This document shows positions 50,001-62,000 of a stretch of 64,000 nt of DNA, piece by piece. The stretch comes from Phoebastria nigripes (Eukaryota; Chordata; Aves; Procellariiformes; Diomedeidae), in NCBI GenBank assembly GCA_035582835.1, contig JAYKAV010002969.1:62001-126000 (forward strand), read 5' to 3'. Made by a program: the position numbers and the translations under genes. Every line of letters starts with the position of its first letter. Positions within the stretch are counted from its first letter, which is position 1. Under the pieces are notes generated by a model. That model made no database searches, was not told the origin of the DNA, and saw only the letters and a list, made by a program, of their open reading frames with translations.

Positions 50001-51799
50001 CATTTCAGACTCTGAGTAGACTTCGCCTCTAATCTGTGTCTCTTTTTTTGCAAATGCTTTTGGCATAGCATCAGTATGATACAGCATTCCTGTACATCCA
50101 CGGATATAAAACACTTTGAGCAGACTACTGTCATATTTTTCTCTTAATTCAGTACTTTCATCGACTGTACCAAATAAAATTTTTTTTTCCCTTTGTGTTT
50201 AGATTTATATGGTCACTCAAAGTAATACCCTAATTGGTTACTGTGACCATGTATACTTACTTGGCACTGTTTTCCACTGCCTCCCTCTTCCCTATTGTAA
50301 CAGACACATAAGCTGTTTCCTTCATTTTCTTTGTTTTCCTGCCTGAGCCACATACCCCACCTAACTCCAGCATATGTAGGAGGTTTTGTTTAATATCGAA
50401 AGGTCAGCTCTCTGCAGTTGGACAGTAATACCCAGCTTGTGTTGTTTGCTTTCCTCCCTGATGGGAACTCCTGGTTGTTTTTTTTTTCCTGCTATGTAAT
50501 CATAAAAAAAACTTGGCTGTTGCTAACCTGCTCATGGGATTAATTTAGTGTGCTAGGCATATCTTGTTCCCCTATTTATGAGTGAAAATTCAAAAGCTGT
50601 TTCTCTCTCCAAATATTCAGGCAGTTCAGAGCAATGTACAACAGCCCTGAGGTGGACGGTAGGTTGGGAGAGAAAAGGGCATCCTGGAAAGGTGAGAGAT
50701 GAACACAAGCACTGAGATGAGACAAGTACTGTTAGCTGGGAGAGGGAATTTATTCTGTATTTTCATAACCTGAGTTATGAAACATCACCTGAGTTATGTC
50801 CAGGGCAAAGGGGACACTGCAGTTGCTGGCTGATCTTCTGAGTAAAAGAGACCTTGCTTGTTTTGTGTTATTTCCTTTTCCTTAAACAAATAAACACAAA
50901 ACCCTTGTGAAACTCAGGTGTCTGAGTAGGAACTTAATCTTAGCCCTTCTCACCTCCCCCAGTCTAGCTACAAATATTTATTAAGTTTTGTGTCTTTTTT
51001 TTTTTTTTTTCCTTTGAAACAGTAAGATTCTGTAGCATCTTGTATTGTAGTAGTAATACTGGTATTAAGATATTACCATTATGGTAGTTCCTAGAAGCCA
51101 CGCACATTTTCCAAGTCACTTTGTTTAGTGCCATTTCAAAAAAACAAACTGCTTTGCAGTATTACCAATATATATTGATTTGTACCAAGTTTTGGAGGCT
51201 GGGAGATGATGATAGATGGTGGTAGTTGGTCATCATCATGTTTCACGTAAAGACAAGAATTTAGGTCTTGTAGTGGATAAATACACAAGTCACAAGTTCC
51301 CATCAGCATTTTGCTCATAATGTCTAAACATATAGAAAGGTAGCAAAGCAAGGTGGCTGAGTGTTAGCTCTTTGTCTACATTGCAGACTGTTTATTCTGA
51401 GTATCCTTATCCCTAGTTATTCTGTGTGGCAAACCTGTATGTTTTTAATAGAGAAATTTGTCTTCCAAATATTTTTTGGTGGTTTGTGCTTGCTCCCTCA
51501 GCCACTCCTGACACCAGTCCTTGTAACCTAATACATAATTTCTAAAACCAGCAGCACAATGGTTTGTAGGAAATGAGTCCCTTTTTCTAATCTTGGATGA
51601 GTTGTTATTTGTGATAATTACTGGTTTTGCAGAGTTTAATATTTCAATTATTTCATGTTGCTTTGGGATAGTGTTTGAATAATTTAATTTAAACCCTCTA
51701 AAGAAACTTATAAAGATATATTTAATGTAATTTTAGTTAGATGTAAAAGAAAGAAAACCATAACTTGTACATTAATAGATACAATTGAAGTATCACATT
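41067..51799. other. Intronic DNA, no gene seen
   Basis: Unique AT-rich sequence with several A/T runs (such as 43312-43326 and 50998-51010), a G15 run at 49139 and an N at 47226. The longest open frames (up to 121 codons at 46867-47232) lack recognisable domains. I see no exon of ZFYVE28. Confidence 0.6.
49139..49153 (+). repeat. Poly-G run (15)
   Basis: Fifteen G residues in an otherwise AT-rich context, followed by CGTGGGG. Long G-runs are prone to sequencing error and can form quadruplexes; the exact length should be treated as uncertain. Confidence 0.85.
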
Positions 51800-51936
51800 T
51801 GTATTGGGTTTGCGCGGCAAGGTTTTGGTAGCAGGGGGACTACAGGGGTGGCTTCTGTGGGAAGCTGCTAGAAGCTTCCCCTGTGTCAGAGCCAATGCCA
51901 GCTGGCTCCAAGACGGACCCGCCACTGGCCGAGGCA

Positions 51937-52046
51937 GTGTCCATCAGTGACTCTGTGTCCATCAGTGACTCTGTGTCCATCAGTGACTCTGNGTGTCCAT
52001 CAGTGACTCTGTGTCCATCAGTGACTCTGTGTCCATCAGTGACTCT
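51937..52046 (+). repeat. 18-bp tandem array (6 copies)
   Basis: Unit GTGTCCATCAGTGACTCT, six near-identical copies, with a 2-nt interruption (G and an N) after the third. Because 18 is a multiple of three, all frames stay open and give repeated peptides. These are a by-product of the repeat. Confidence 0.92.
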
Positions 52047-52313
52047 GGTAGCACCTCTGTGATAACATACTTAAGAAGGGGAAAAAAACTGTGCAACAGT
52101 AATTGCAGCTGGAGAGAGGAGTGAGAATATGTGAGAGAAACAACTCTGCATACACCAAGGTCTGTGAAGGAGGGGAGGAGGCGCTCCAGGCGCCGGAGCA
52201 GAGATCCCCCTGCAGCCCGTGGTGAAGACCATGGTGAGGCAGGCTGTCTCCCTGCAGCCCATGGAGGTCCATGGTGGAGCAGATATCCACCTGCAGCCTG
52301 TGGAGGACCCCAC

Positions 52314-52690
52314 GCTGGAGCAGGTGGATGCCTGAAGGAGGCTGTGACCCTGTGGGAAGCCTGTGCTGGAGCAGGCTCCTGGCAGGACCTGTGGCCCCAT
52401 GGAGAGAGAGGAGCCCACGCTGGAGCAGGTTTGCTGGCAGGACTTGTGACCCCGTGGAAGGGACCCATGCTGGAGCAGTCTGTTCCTGAAGGACTGCACC
52501 CTGTGGGGGACCCATGCTGGAGCAGTCTGTTCCTGAAGGACTGCACCCCGTGGAAGGGACCCACGCTGGAGCAGTTCGTGAAGAACTGCAGCCTGTGGGA
52601 AGGACTCACGTTGGAGAAGTTTGTGGAGGACTGCCTCCTGTGGGAGGGACCCCACGCTGGAGCAGGGGAAGAGTGTGAGGAGTCCTTGCC
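52314..52690 (+). repeat. Degenerate 45-54-bp minisatellite
   Basis: The phrase GCTGGAGCAG (or close variants) recurs at 52314, 52365, 52419, 52469, 52516, 52565, 52610 and 52656, with 45-54-bp spacing and similar text between ('gtggaagggacccacg', 'ctgaaggactgcacc'). Weaker units extend left to about 52.2 kb. It lies within the LTR. Confidence 0.85.
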
Positions 52691-53070
52691 CTGAGGAGGA
52701 AGGACTGGCAGAGACAACGTGTGATGAACTGACCGCAGCCCCCATTCCCCGTCCCCCTGTGCTGCTGGAGGGGAGGAGGTAGAGAATTCGGGAGTGAAGT
52801 TGAGCCTGGGAAGAAGGGAGGAAGGTGTTTTGAGATTTAGTTTTTATTTCTCATTATCCTACTCTGATTTGATTGGTAATAAATTAAATTAATTTTCCCC
52901 AAGTCGAGTCTGTTTTGCCTGTGACAGTAACTGGTGAATGATCTCTCCCTGTCCTTATCTTGACCCATAAGCCTTTTAATTATATTTTCTCTCCCCTGTC
53001 CAGCTGTGGAGGGGAGTGATAGACTGGCTTTGGTGGGCACCTGGCATCCAGCCAGGGTCAACCCAGTACA

Positions 53071-56000
53071 GTGTTGCCTGTGCCTGCCATTAGGGGAAAG
53101 TGTGCCATTTAAATCTTATTTTGTCGAAGAAGCTTGTGGTATGAATTCTGGTTTCTTTTCATTAAGTTTTTAAGATGATGATAACTTGTGTTTTCTCTGC
53201 ACAGGATTGAACACTGCCTGTTGTGACTTAAATGATGTTTCTCAGTGTCAGTATAGGCCTGGTGCTCTTAAGTCAATAGAAGATACAAAATAGATTCAGT
53301 GCAAACCTGTGAAGATTAATGGTAAAAATTAGTTTGTCGATATCTGCTATATTAGGGGGAAAGCTATGGATGCTATTTTTATTTTTACTGTGGCACTTCA
53401 AGGCTGTATTGCTTCCCAATGCACTCCAGCTGAAATAATTTGTCTTGAAGGTGAATGATGTTCAGAAGAGTATTCTCCAGTAGTTCCTTGCATGGCAGCC
53501 ACAAGTTAAATTAGATGATCCTTATTTTTAATGTGAAATCACCATTTTAATTCCCTCCCATCACTCCTGTGTGTCTCTGATAAACCAGTAGTTCTGCTTT
53601 CCTCCAAGCTGTCAATCAGCTCAGGTAAGCCTTTCCTTTTGTATTTTAAATGAAAACTAGTTAAATTTTATTTATACCATTTACTCAAATACCAAGACAA
53701 GAGTATATATGAATTTTTCAACAACAAACTGTCCCTTTCATGACCAAAATAAAACCAAGGAAGGATATTCAGAACAACAGTGGAGCAGCCTCTTAAATAC
53801 CACGCAATCTTAAAAAATAAAAGGTAACAGTAACAAAAAAGAACAAACAAAGTTGATGGGCTTGTACGATTTCTGAAAGATTATGCTTGACTTATTTTAG
53901 ACTGACAGGGAAGGTAATTACTATGTGCAGGTTCCTCCTGAGCATGTTGCCTGTCACTAGGCATTTGTATTTTGGAAGCTCCAGTTTGAACACCTCACTT
54001 CACCCTATTACTGCAGCACGGTGCAAGAGCAGTAGCAGCCTCCTGCAGTAATGGTACAGGGCTGTCAGTGCTTTGAAAGCACCAGGAAATAAATAGGATG
54101 TGTATCTGAGAAGTATCTTATTACATGGTTCTTGTAATTAATGTTGCCAGACCTCTTCAGCTGCATTTGTCCACAGCCCAGCCTTGCAGGGGTCTCCTTC
54201 AGTTCAATCATCAGCTCTTCCCAGATCTCATGGCACTGAGCTTCTTCCACAGAGTCAGGTTTGTATATTTTGCAGACTTCCTGCGTCATGCGCTTTGAAT
54301 ATCAAGTTCACACAGATGGCTTCTGTATTGCACTCCCGTTTGGCTGGGCTGCGATATCTGTTCCTCTCTCAAACCTTGTATGACGCCAACCGATGCCTCT
54401 GATGTTCAGGGCTACAGTGCAGGGAAGAGTCAACTGCACTGTGGCACCCCCACCAGGTAGCCTGAAGGCTTACTCTGAATCTTTCCCATGTATCATCCCT
54501 CGCCTGTTGTGCAGCCCAACATATGGTATCACACATTAAAAGAGAAGGCAATTCAAGATTGCGTGATTTTTTTTTTCTTTTTTTTTTTTCCCCTTGACTT
54601 CAATCTTGTATGATTTGGCAGCGTTCTGGCAGAAGGCAGAAAAAGAAAAATGTAGTTGAATCTATTATACAGAAGAAGTCTGATAGATGAACCCTCTTTT
54701 GAGGTACTGAAAACATGGGACTGTGCATGTTTAGGTAAAATTTCACTCAAGGTTTATTTTGTAGCTCAAGAATTCATGTTTTGAGATTTTATTTTTTAAT
54801 GTAACATGTTCAAAAACATTTTACTTGTTATTGCTAGAAAAAGCCTTTTGAGTTTTCTTCTTGATACTGAAAGAGGTGATACTTTCATTCTCCTCTTGAA
54901 ACACTCTGTCTTTCTTTTAAGTAATAAAACCAGGGTATTTTTGTTGTTTGTTCATTTTTTTCCTTCTGCTTTCACCAGGAGTTAAACATCTTTTAGAATT
55001 TCCTTTTAGAATTCTACTTTCAGAATTTCCTATACTTTTCTTTCTTTCATGTCCCTGTCCCTCTGCTTATCTCTGACCTTATAAGCCTTTTTCACTCTAT
55101 CTATTCTGTAGTTTTTGTTGTTGTAATACCAGTTTTATTCTTGTTTCCTTAAGAGCAAAATAAACCCGAAAAAGACAGTTGAAATCTCTGGGAAGGCTCA
55201 GGATATGAACCTAATGGACAAAAGCATCCTAAAGTCTAACTTGTGTTGTCCTTTCTTCTTCTACAGGTTTGCTCTGTCTAGTTTTTCTCCTGTGAATTCA
55301 CATAGTGAACTCCTCAGAGGAGGATCAATTTAGTTTTGCAAAGCGATGAAGCCCTCCCCATATTTTAAATCTAATGTAATTTTAAAACGCAAACATATCT
55401 TCATCAGTAAAATAGTAATAAGCTGTAATATGTTGATATGGACTGGGTAAGTTGTGCCTCTCATTTCTTTGGTAAACTTCAAGGAACAACTGCTATATGC
55501 TTATCGCAAGCTTTTATATTTCTTTGATGTAATGTTAAAAGCAGTTCTTTACTGTTTACAGCTGTTCAAAATTGTCTGATTTTGCTGGGCTGGAACTTTG
55601 GGGAGTGCTTGGCTTGCTGCCTGGTTTTCAGCAGCTTGTCATGGACAGATGTTGTGCTGTCTCCTTCTGAGTATTTTAAAGCTGCTCAAGTGAATTCTTC
55701 AGACAGCACTTATAAATCCACATGCAGGCTTTTGAAGGCTAATAATTTAAACTGTAAGGCTAAAAATTTAAAATCTCAAATGACGTATTTGACATACTAT
55801 TCAGTGAGAGCACACACAAAAAAATCAGTGTCAGCCTTTGCTAGTTTAAAAATGTACTTAGAAAAAAAAATACAAATTCTAATAAACTCTGGTATTATGT
55901 AAGATTATGAAACAGGAGAAGATATAACTCCTCAGTGAAAGGAACAAGTTGCTCTACTTTGCAATGTGTCCATAAGATATAACTTTGAATATTCACGTTT

Positions 56001-59000
56001 CGAACGTGCAAGCGAGTGTCATAGATTCTCTATGCCTAGTTCACATATTTCCAGATTCATGTACATAATTGAAAAAGTAAAATGATTTGCATGCCCATAA
56101 CTACTGGGAGAAATTTGGAATATAAATCAAGTCTGACTGCTATGTCAGTCATAAAAGCTGTCAGTGTTTCATGTAATTATAACTTTGGAAATGCAAGCCT
56201 AGAGTATATTTGTTTAAAAAAAAATGCTTGTGTCTACTGTTCTATACCATACTGGCATAAGGATAATTTCAAACCAGTAGTAAGAACTCTGGTTATTACT
56301 GGGCTAAAAGAAATTCCAAATAGGACCAAATGTATTTCTTTTCTATCCAAAACTTTCTCAAGACACTAAGTTGAAAACAGGTGTGCTTGCTACTCAGTTT
56401 TTTCTTAACCTTATATTCTGCTCATCTAGAGAAATTGCTGTGTGAGAGAAGGGATAAGAATTCAAAAGTTGGTGGCTTAAAGAATGGAAAATTTCACTTA
56501 GCTGATTTTGGCACTAAATTTTGGAAATATTTACCTGTTCCATCTCTCTCATCCTTCTATTTTACTTTAATGACATTTACCATCCTGAAACATTTGTTTT
56601 ATTCTGGGAGTGATTTGTAGCTGCATGTCAGCCACTAAAGCAAGGCTCTTGTCAAGCTGTAGATTGAAAGGACCAGACCACTTAAGCTAATGTAAGTGCA
56701 GGGGTTCCAAGAGAACAGAAAATACTTTCATTAGAAGTTATATCTTGTTTTTGTTTTTCTTCCCTCAGGATGCTAACTGAATACATCTTATTTTCTGTAG
56801 TTGTCCCTTTCTCTTATTTTTTTTTTTCATGATAGGAGGTATAGGGATTTTGTGTAAATGTGCTATGTGTTCTTTAGTGTCCACTGCAGGCCGCAGGAAA
56901 AGACGACAGAAGTGATCCCAACCATCCTTTATTTAGCTTTTTGCGTGTTAATAGACATGAAGGATGATCTTCAAGTTGAACCAAACTGAGTAGTATGAAT
57001 TTGTATTGTGTGTGGCCCCTTAGGGGGATTTAAAGGTGTTTGGCTTTTTAAAATGCATTTATCCTCTCAGCAGTTTTGTTAGTGGGCTTTTATTGCTGCT
57101 GTTGCCCATGAAGAACTGATTTATAAAGCAGCGTGATATTTTAGCTTGCCTCTAGCAAGTTTTGTCACAGTGCATTGAATTGCAAGGTTAAGCTTAGTGT
57201 GTTTACTAAGGGGTGTTCCAGAAGTTCTGCAACAACTTATGCAGAGACCACAATGTACAGTAGCCTGCAAACAAAATAAGTTGTTAATCACATATTTGCA
57301 CTGAATTAGCCTCTTTCTATATGATCATGGTTTATTTCATTTGTGTTTGTTTCGTTATACCTAAGACTTAGGTCAGTATTCTCAAATATTGAATACTTGG
57401 TGGCTTAGAGATGAGATGCGGATACTTTTGTAATTGAAATCTGGTAACAATACTGTTGATGGATGAGGTGGAAGAAAATCCTGCTTCCTATCTCATAACT
57501 ATTTTCTAATTTCTGTGATAACATAGAATAAATTTATTCGGTTAACATGTTCCTTGTAGGTATGCCTGTGTCCTTGTAGATATACCCATGGAGCTGAGGA
57601 GGGAGAGGTGAAATCTTTAACCTTTTTTTTCTAAATGCATGTGATGTCCTGCGGGGGTTACAGGATAACGCAGGGTGTATGAAGGGGAGTTTGGTGCTGC
57701 TTCTACCCCAGAGCTGGGTGAAACAGGATGGGGGGACTCAGCTTCCTATCATGACAGTATGACAAAATGTTCAATAAATCTACCTTGTTTCACTTAATAT
57801 GTTTCTTTGTCTTCTCTACAGTACTTTAGGGAATTTACAGAGCTTTTGTCTTTCAATATACAAACTCAGGTCTGGGGCTATGCTATTGGTTATGCGAAGA
57901 TTTGTCTTTTCTATACAACTTATAACCTTTATAGTACTTTTGGAGTTTGTTAAGTAGGCACTGCTAGGATAGGGACCTGTTGTTATGGACTAGAACGTGT
58001 ATCTTTCATCTCTTCCAAATTTTTAAACACATGAATTAAATTTGAATTGTCTCTTTTAATTTATACATAAGAACAAAGTTACAAATCTGAGTTCATCAGT
58101 TTGAGTCATCCTCCACTCATTTCCTGATTTCCCCCAAGAGATCCCTTTCCCTTACGTACTTGTTTCTGCCTTCAAACCCGTACAATTACAAATGATGTTG
58201 ACGCACAATGAAATGTATTAATGCAGCAGTACATTTTCCTTTCCAAATGTAATCCATGTAGAATAATGAAAAGCACAGGCTGATCTCATTTGTGATATAT
58301 GTGGTGTTAGCAAGAGATCATTTCTTCTCCTGTTCTTGATGAAAATTAGGCTGTCAAAGATACTAGCTGTCCATGTGTTAGCAGATGGGTTTCCTTGGCT
58401 CTAAATGTCACCAAGTTTTATTATGGTAATGGCTCAAGGAAGAAATTGTGGAGAATAGGTTGTCATTAGCTAAGCAGAATTTAACAATGAAAAAGCATCC
58501 TGACAAAGTTTATTTAGAAAGATGTCCCATCATCTTATAGTTTGTCATCTTTAGGGTTTCACAATTCTGTGGAAGAAAACAAAAGGTACAAAGATGCACT
58601 TAAAAAAAGTAAAAGCCCCTCCTTGTACTTCATCTTTAATGAAACCTGCCTAAAGTTGGTTAGTTTTTGTAGCAGATAATTGATAGTTTTGATTAAAGAA
58701 TTCTCCTCCAAATCCACTTTAATTAAAAATCCTGGGAATTAACTATATGCCAACTGATGGCAAGATTCTCAATGTAATTGTTGTGGTTTAACTTGAATAT
58801 TGGCAATAAACAGTGTGGTTCACTTTAAATTTGAATCTGTCCCAGATTCGTAATAAAATGTTCATTAATTCTGATCTCAGATGGTTCCAAGTTTTGTGTT
58901 TAATTTTTTTGTATTAACTTATGAAAATAGTCACAATAAGGTGACTCTTGAAAATATATGCAGAACTCTGAGTCTGAATGTTACAGATGGTTGAGTCTCT

Positions 59001-62000
59001 GCATTTCTCCTATCATGAAGCCAGCATTAATACATGGCTTTAGTATTGAATACAAGTTTCAAATATCTTCTACTGAACAAGTCCTTTGAGGCAGTAACTG
59101 CATGCAGGGTAATTGAATCTGAGTAACAAAATGTTTTGAGAGCAACCTGTGCTTGCTTAACCAAGTAAGACTGAATGTGTACATCAGACTCTGTTGAATA
59201 CATACCTCCTCCAGCCAAGAAATGCCTGTACAAACTTCAGCATTTTGAGTGCAGCACCAATGAGCACCTAAACTGGCAACCAGATTAATACACATCTGGG
59301 GTACCCTTGCTCCCCAGAGGAGGAGCATTAACATTTAAAAAAAAAAAGTGTCTCCAGCTTCATAACTTTAGAAAGCAAGGGGACGATAGTATAAAACCCA
59401 AAATATAACCCCGAAGTTGTCTGAACTGACTTGCACAAAAGTGGTAGGACTGGAAAGAATGAATAATGAAAACCTTACTAAGGAATATCTTGCATTCCTC
59501 TCTTGCTTTCTGCCTAGTAATGCCTAAGTGTCTTGTGATGAATTTGCTTTATAGTTTTTTGGTTTTTTAACTAACCAAACAACAACTCCAACAAAACAAA
59601 ACGCACATGTTACAAATCACGTGTCACTGCTGTGAGCCTGCTTTTTTTATCAAGCCTGCCTCTGCCAGACCTGTGTGAAGTAAGAGGACCTAGTCTGCTG
59701 CTCAGAGGGAGGGATTTACCAAGAGTTGCAAGGTAAAGGATGCTTAAGCATGGGGTTCATGTAGCTGGTTAGGATGCTGGTGATAGAAACCAGTGCATGT
59801 GATAGCTTGTTCTGTACTCTCCAGCCCTAGTCTTGATCAGGCTGGTGGTGTTGAAAGCGCAAGACGGGCTTTTAAACTAAGTTCAGGACCTCTCTGGAAA
59901 AAAATAAAGTGAGGCTGTGGGGGTTTTTTTTAGAGCAACTATGAAAATGGGCTGCTGATGCCAGTGGTATCTGCTGTTGCTTTTTAGAAAGAGTTTGTGT
60001 AATGAGCTAATGCCACTCTGACTATCAGACTGTTCTTGTGCCCAGCTGAATGGATAAACTATCAGAGAGACTGTTTGAGGATTTGCAAATTTGTCTTTGG
60101 AATATTGTGTCTGTATAACCTGTATTTACAGAGTGAGAGTTACAGAATGAAAGAATGCTGTATTTGTCAGTGGAGGATATTATTATTAATTACAGACTCT
60201 TGTGAGCAAACTGGTATAATCTGACTGTGGAACTGTTTGTCTGCATGGGTAAGCAGATGCATTAAACTATAAACAGAGATGTATGAGGGCTTCTACTTTA
60301 ACACAGAAAAAATTAAAAGTTAAAGTTGGTGGCAGGTTCAACATTAAATAAAATTACCAGGCCATCAGGTAAATGTTTAATGAAGAATGCAGATCATTTT
60401 CATCACTCACTATCTTAACACCTCCCAAGATAAATAGGATACTCTATGCATTTTAGTGCTCTGTTCAAGTTCCCTTTAAAATGAACCAGATGCAGCTTCA
60501 TCAGTTTTTACTTGAGGGAGTTGTGTTACCATATTGCTACATATCAGCATAATTAGAGATGTACACTCAGTGAAGTTAAAATTGCATATTTCCAAGACGT
60601 AAATGCAATTCTATAGTTGTGAAGTCCAGGAATTAAATAGCTGAATTAATCTGACAGAAGCAGAGTGAAGAGAAATTATTGAAAGCCAGAAAAGGAAGTC
60701 TGTAGTAAACTTTCTTTATCGCTTTAGTCTTATACGGTCTGTTACCGATTGGCAAACAGGGCAGTTACAAAGGCTCTGATTAGCCATGGGAAGGGCTGAG
60801 AGTTACAGTGAACAAATTTGCTCATCAAATGAGTCCATAATGGCTAAACAATACCATAAAAATTTTTCTTGTGTTTCTGCTGTTTACTGTCAATACCTTT
60901 TACAGATTGATGAAAAAAGTCACTTTGCAACCTGTAATCTCTGGCAGATTTATTAATGCTGTAATTTTTTTTTTTTAAAGGTGTGTGTAATGAGAGCACC
61001 TTAGGATGCTAGGTAGAATGTTAATAGCCAGCCTTGACAAAATATCCACTATCAACTGCAGTGTTCAAAAGGCAACGTTTGTTTTATGGATGTGAATGAT
61101 GAACTGGAATTTTTTAGTGACAATTAACTCATGAAGCCAAGAAAAAATTCTTACTAGACACTGCAGTCACAGGTAATACTTTAGCATGGTCCCAAATGAG
61201 TCTTGTGACACTTTTATTCAGACTTGGACTGTTTTGCCCATCCTAATAGCATACAGAATTTAAATGTTTACTGTGAATTAGGAAGATTGTCTCACCTGCT
61301 CTTGGTCTTTCCCTTTCAAAATGGTATTTGTGCCATCAGTCAGCATTAGTTGTCCCTCTCTCGAAGGGTTCTGCTTGAGACTGCATGGTGACCTGCTTGA
61401 GAGACTATCTTCAGATTTATATTTCAGTTCAAAACTATTTTTGAGAAATTTTGTATCAGTGGGTTTGGATATGTTACACTAAGTTGAAAACCTTTGAAAT
61501 GCACAGTAAATACCTAAACCCTGTTTGACACCTTAGGAAGGTACAGCAACAGTCAGGAACTGATATAAAGAAGGTTTAGTTTGGTTATATAATTATAGTG
61601 GGAGAAAAATCCTAGAATGTGTAAGAATTAAGATAATGTGGGAATCAGTTGCAAAGTATCTGAAACTTCTTAGGCTTGAGAAAACAATCCATCCTAAAAA
61701 GTGATAAAGGAACCTTTACATTTAATGATGCATCTATGCACACGGTCATTCTTCTTGAAATGCAGCAGTTTGCTTTGTCTCCTACCTGTTTCTTCTCCTC
61801 CTCTCAGAAGTATTATTTCAGCTTATTGGGGAAAACAGTATTTCTGTAGACTTCATGCCTTTGTCTTAAAAATATTTTTATTAGTTTTTGTGGTATATTG
61901 TAAACAGGTCAAATTAATAAGATGTTTTTTGTGGCATATTTGTAACTTTAAAGATTTTAAAAGGTGGTGTGTCTGTGCTGTATATAGAATGGTTTTATAG

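Larger units (their letters stand above)
51800..53070 (+). mobile_element. Long ERV solo LTR with internal tandem arrays (+)
   Basis: About 1.27 kb running from TGTATTGGGTTTGCG to GTCAACCCAGTACA, with inverted terminal similarity (TGTATTGGGTT / AACCCAGTACA), typical of an LTR. Its leading part ('ggcaaggttttggtagcagggggac') is a form common in bird genomes. An AATAAA signal lies at 52878-52883, near the 3' end, fitting + orientation. It contains an 18-bp array (51937-52046) and a 45-54-bp array (52314-52690). The flanking five bases (ACATT / GTGTT) do not form a clear target duplication. No retroviral genes adjoin it. An N at 51992 lies inside the first array. The subfamily is not certain. Confidence 0.8.

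Noticed and set aside
51980..52745. Long - strand open frames (245, 224 and 159 codons) and a 187-codon + strand frame
   Set aside because: They lie wholly within the LTR tandem arrays. Several frames are open at once on both strands and the peptides are simple repeats, so they follow from repeat periodicity.
55582..55902. 106-codon + strand open frame
   Set aside because: AT-rich composition, no domain, no splice sites or promoter; consistent with chance in a long intron.
56910..56965. Possible second ZFYVE28 exon: a frame reading RSDP after a CAG at 56908
   Set aside because: The known protein continues RSDPQLLARF. Here the frame reads RSDPNHPLFS and soon stops, with no acceptor in the right place, so the four-residue match is taken as chance.
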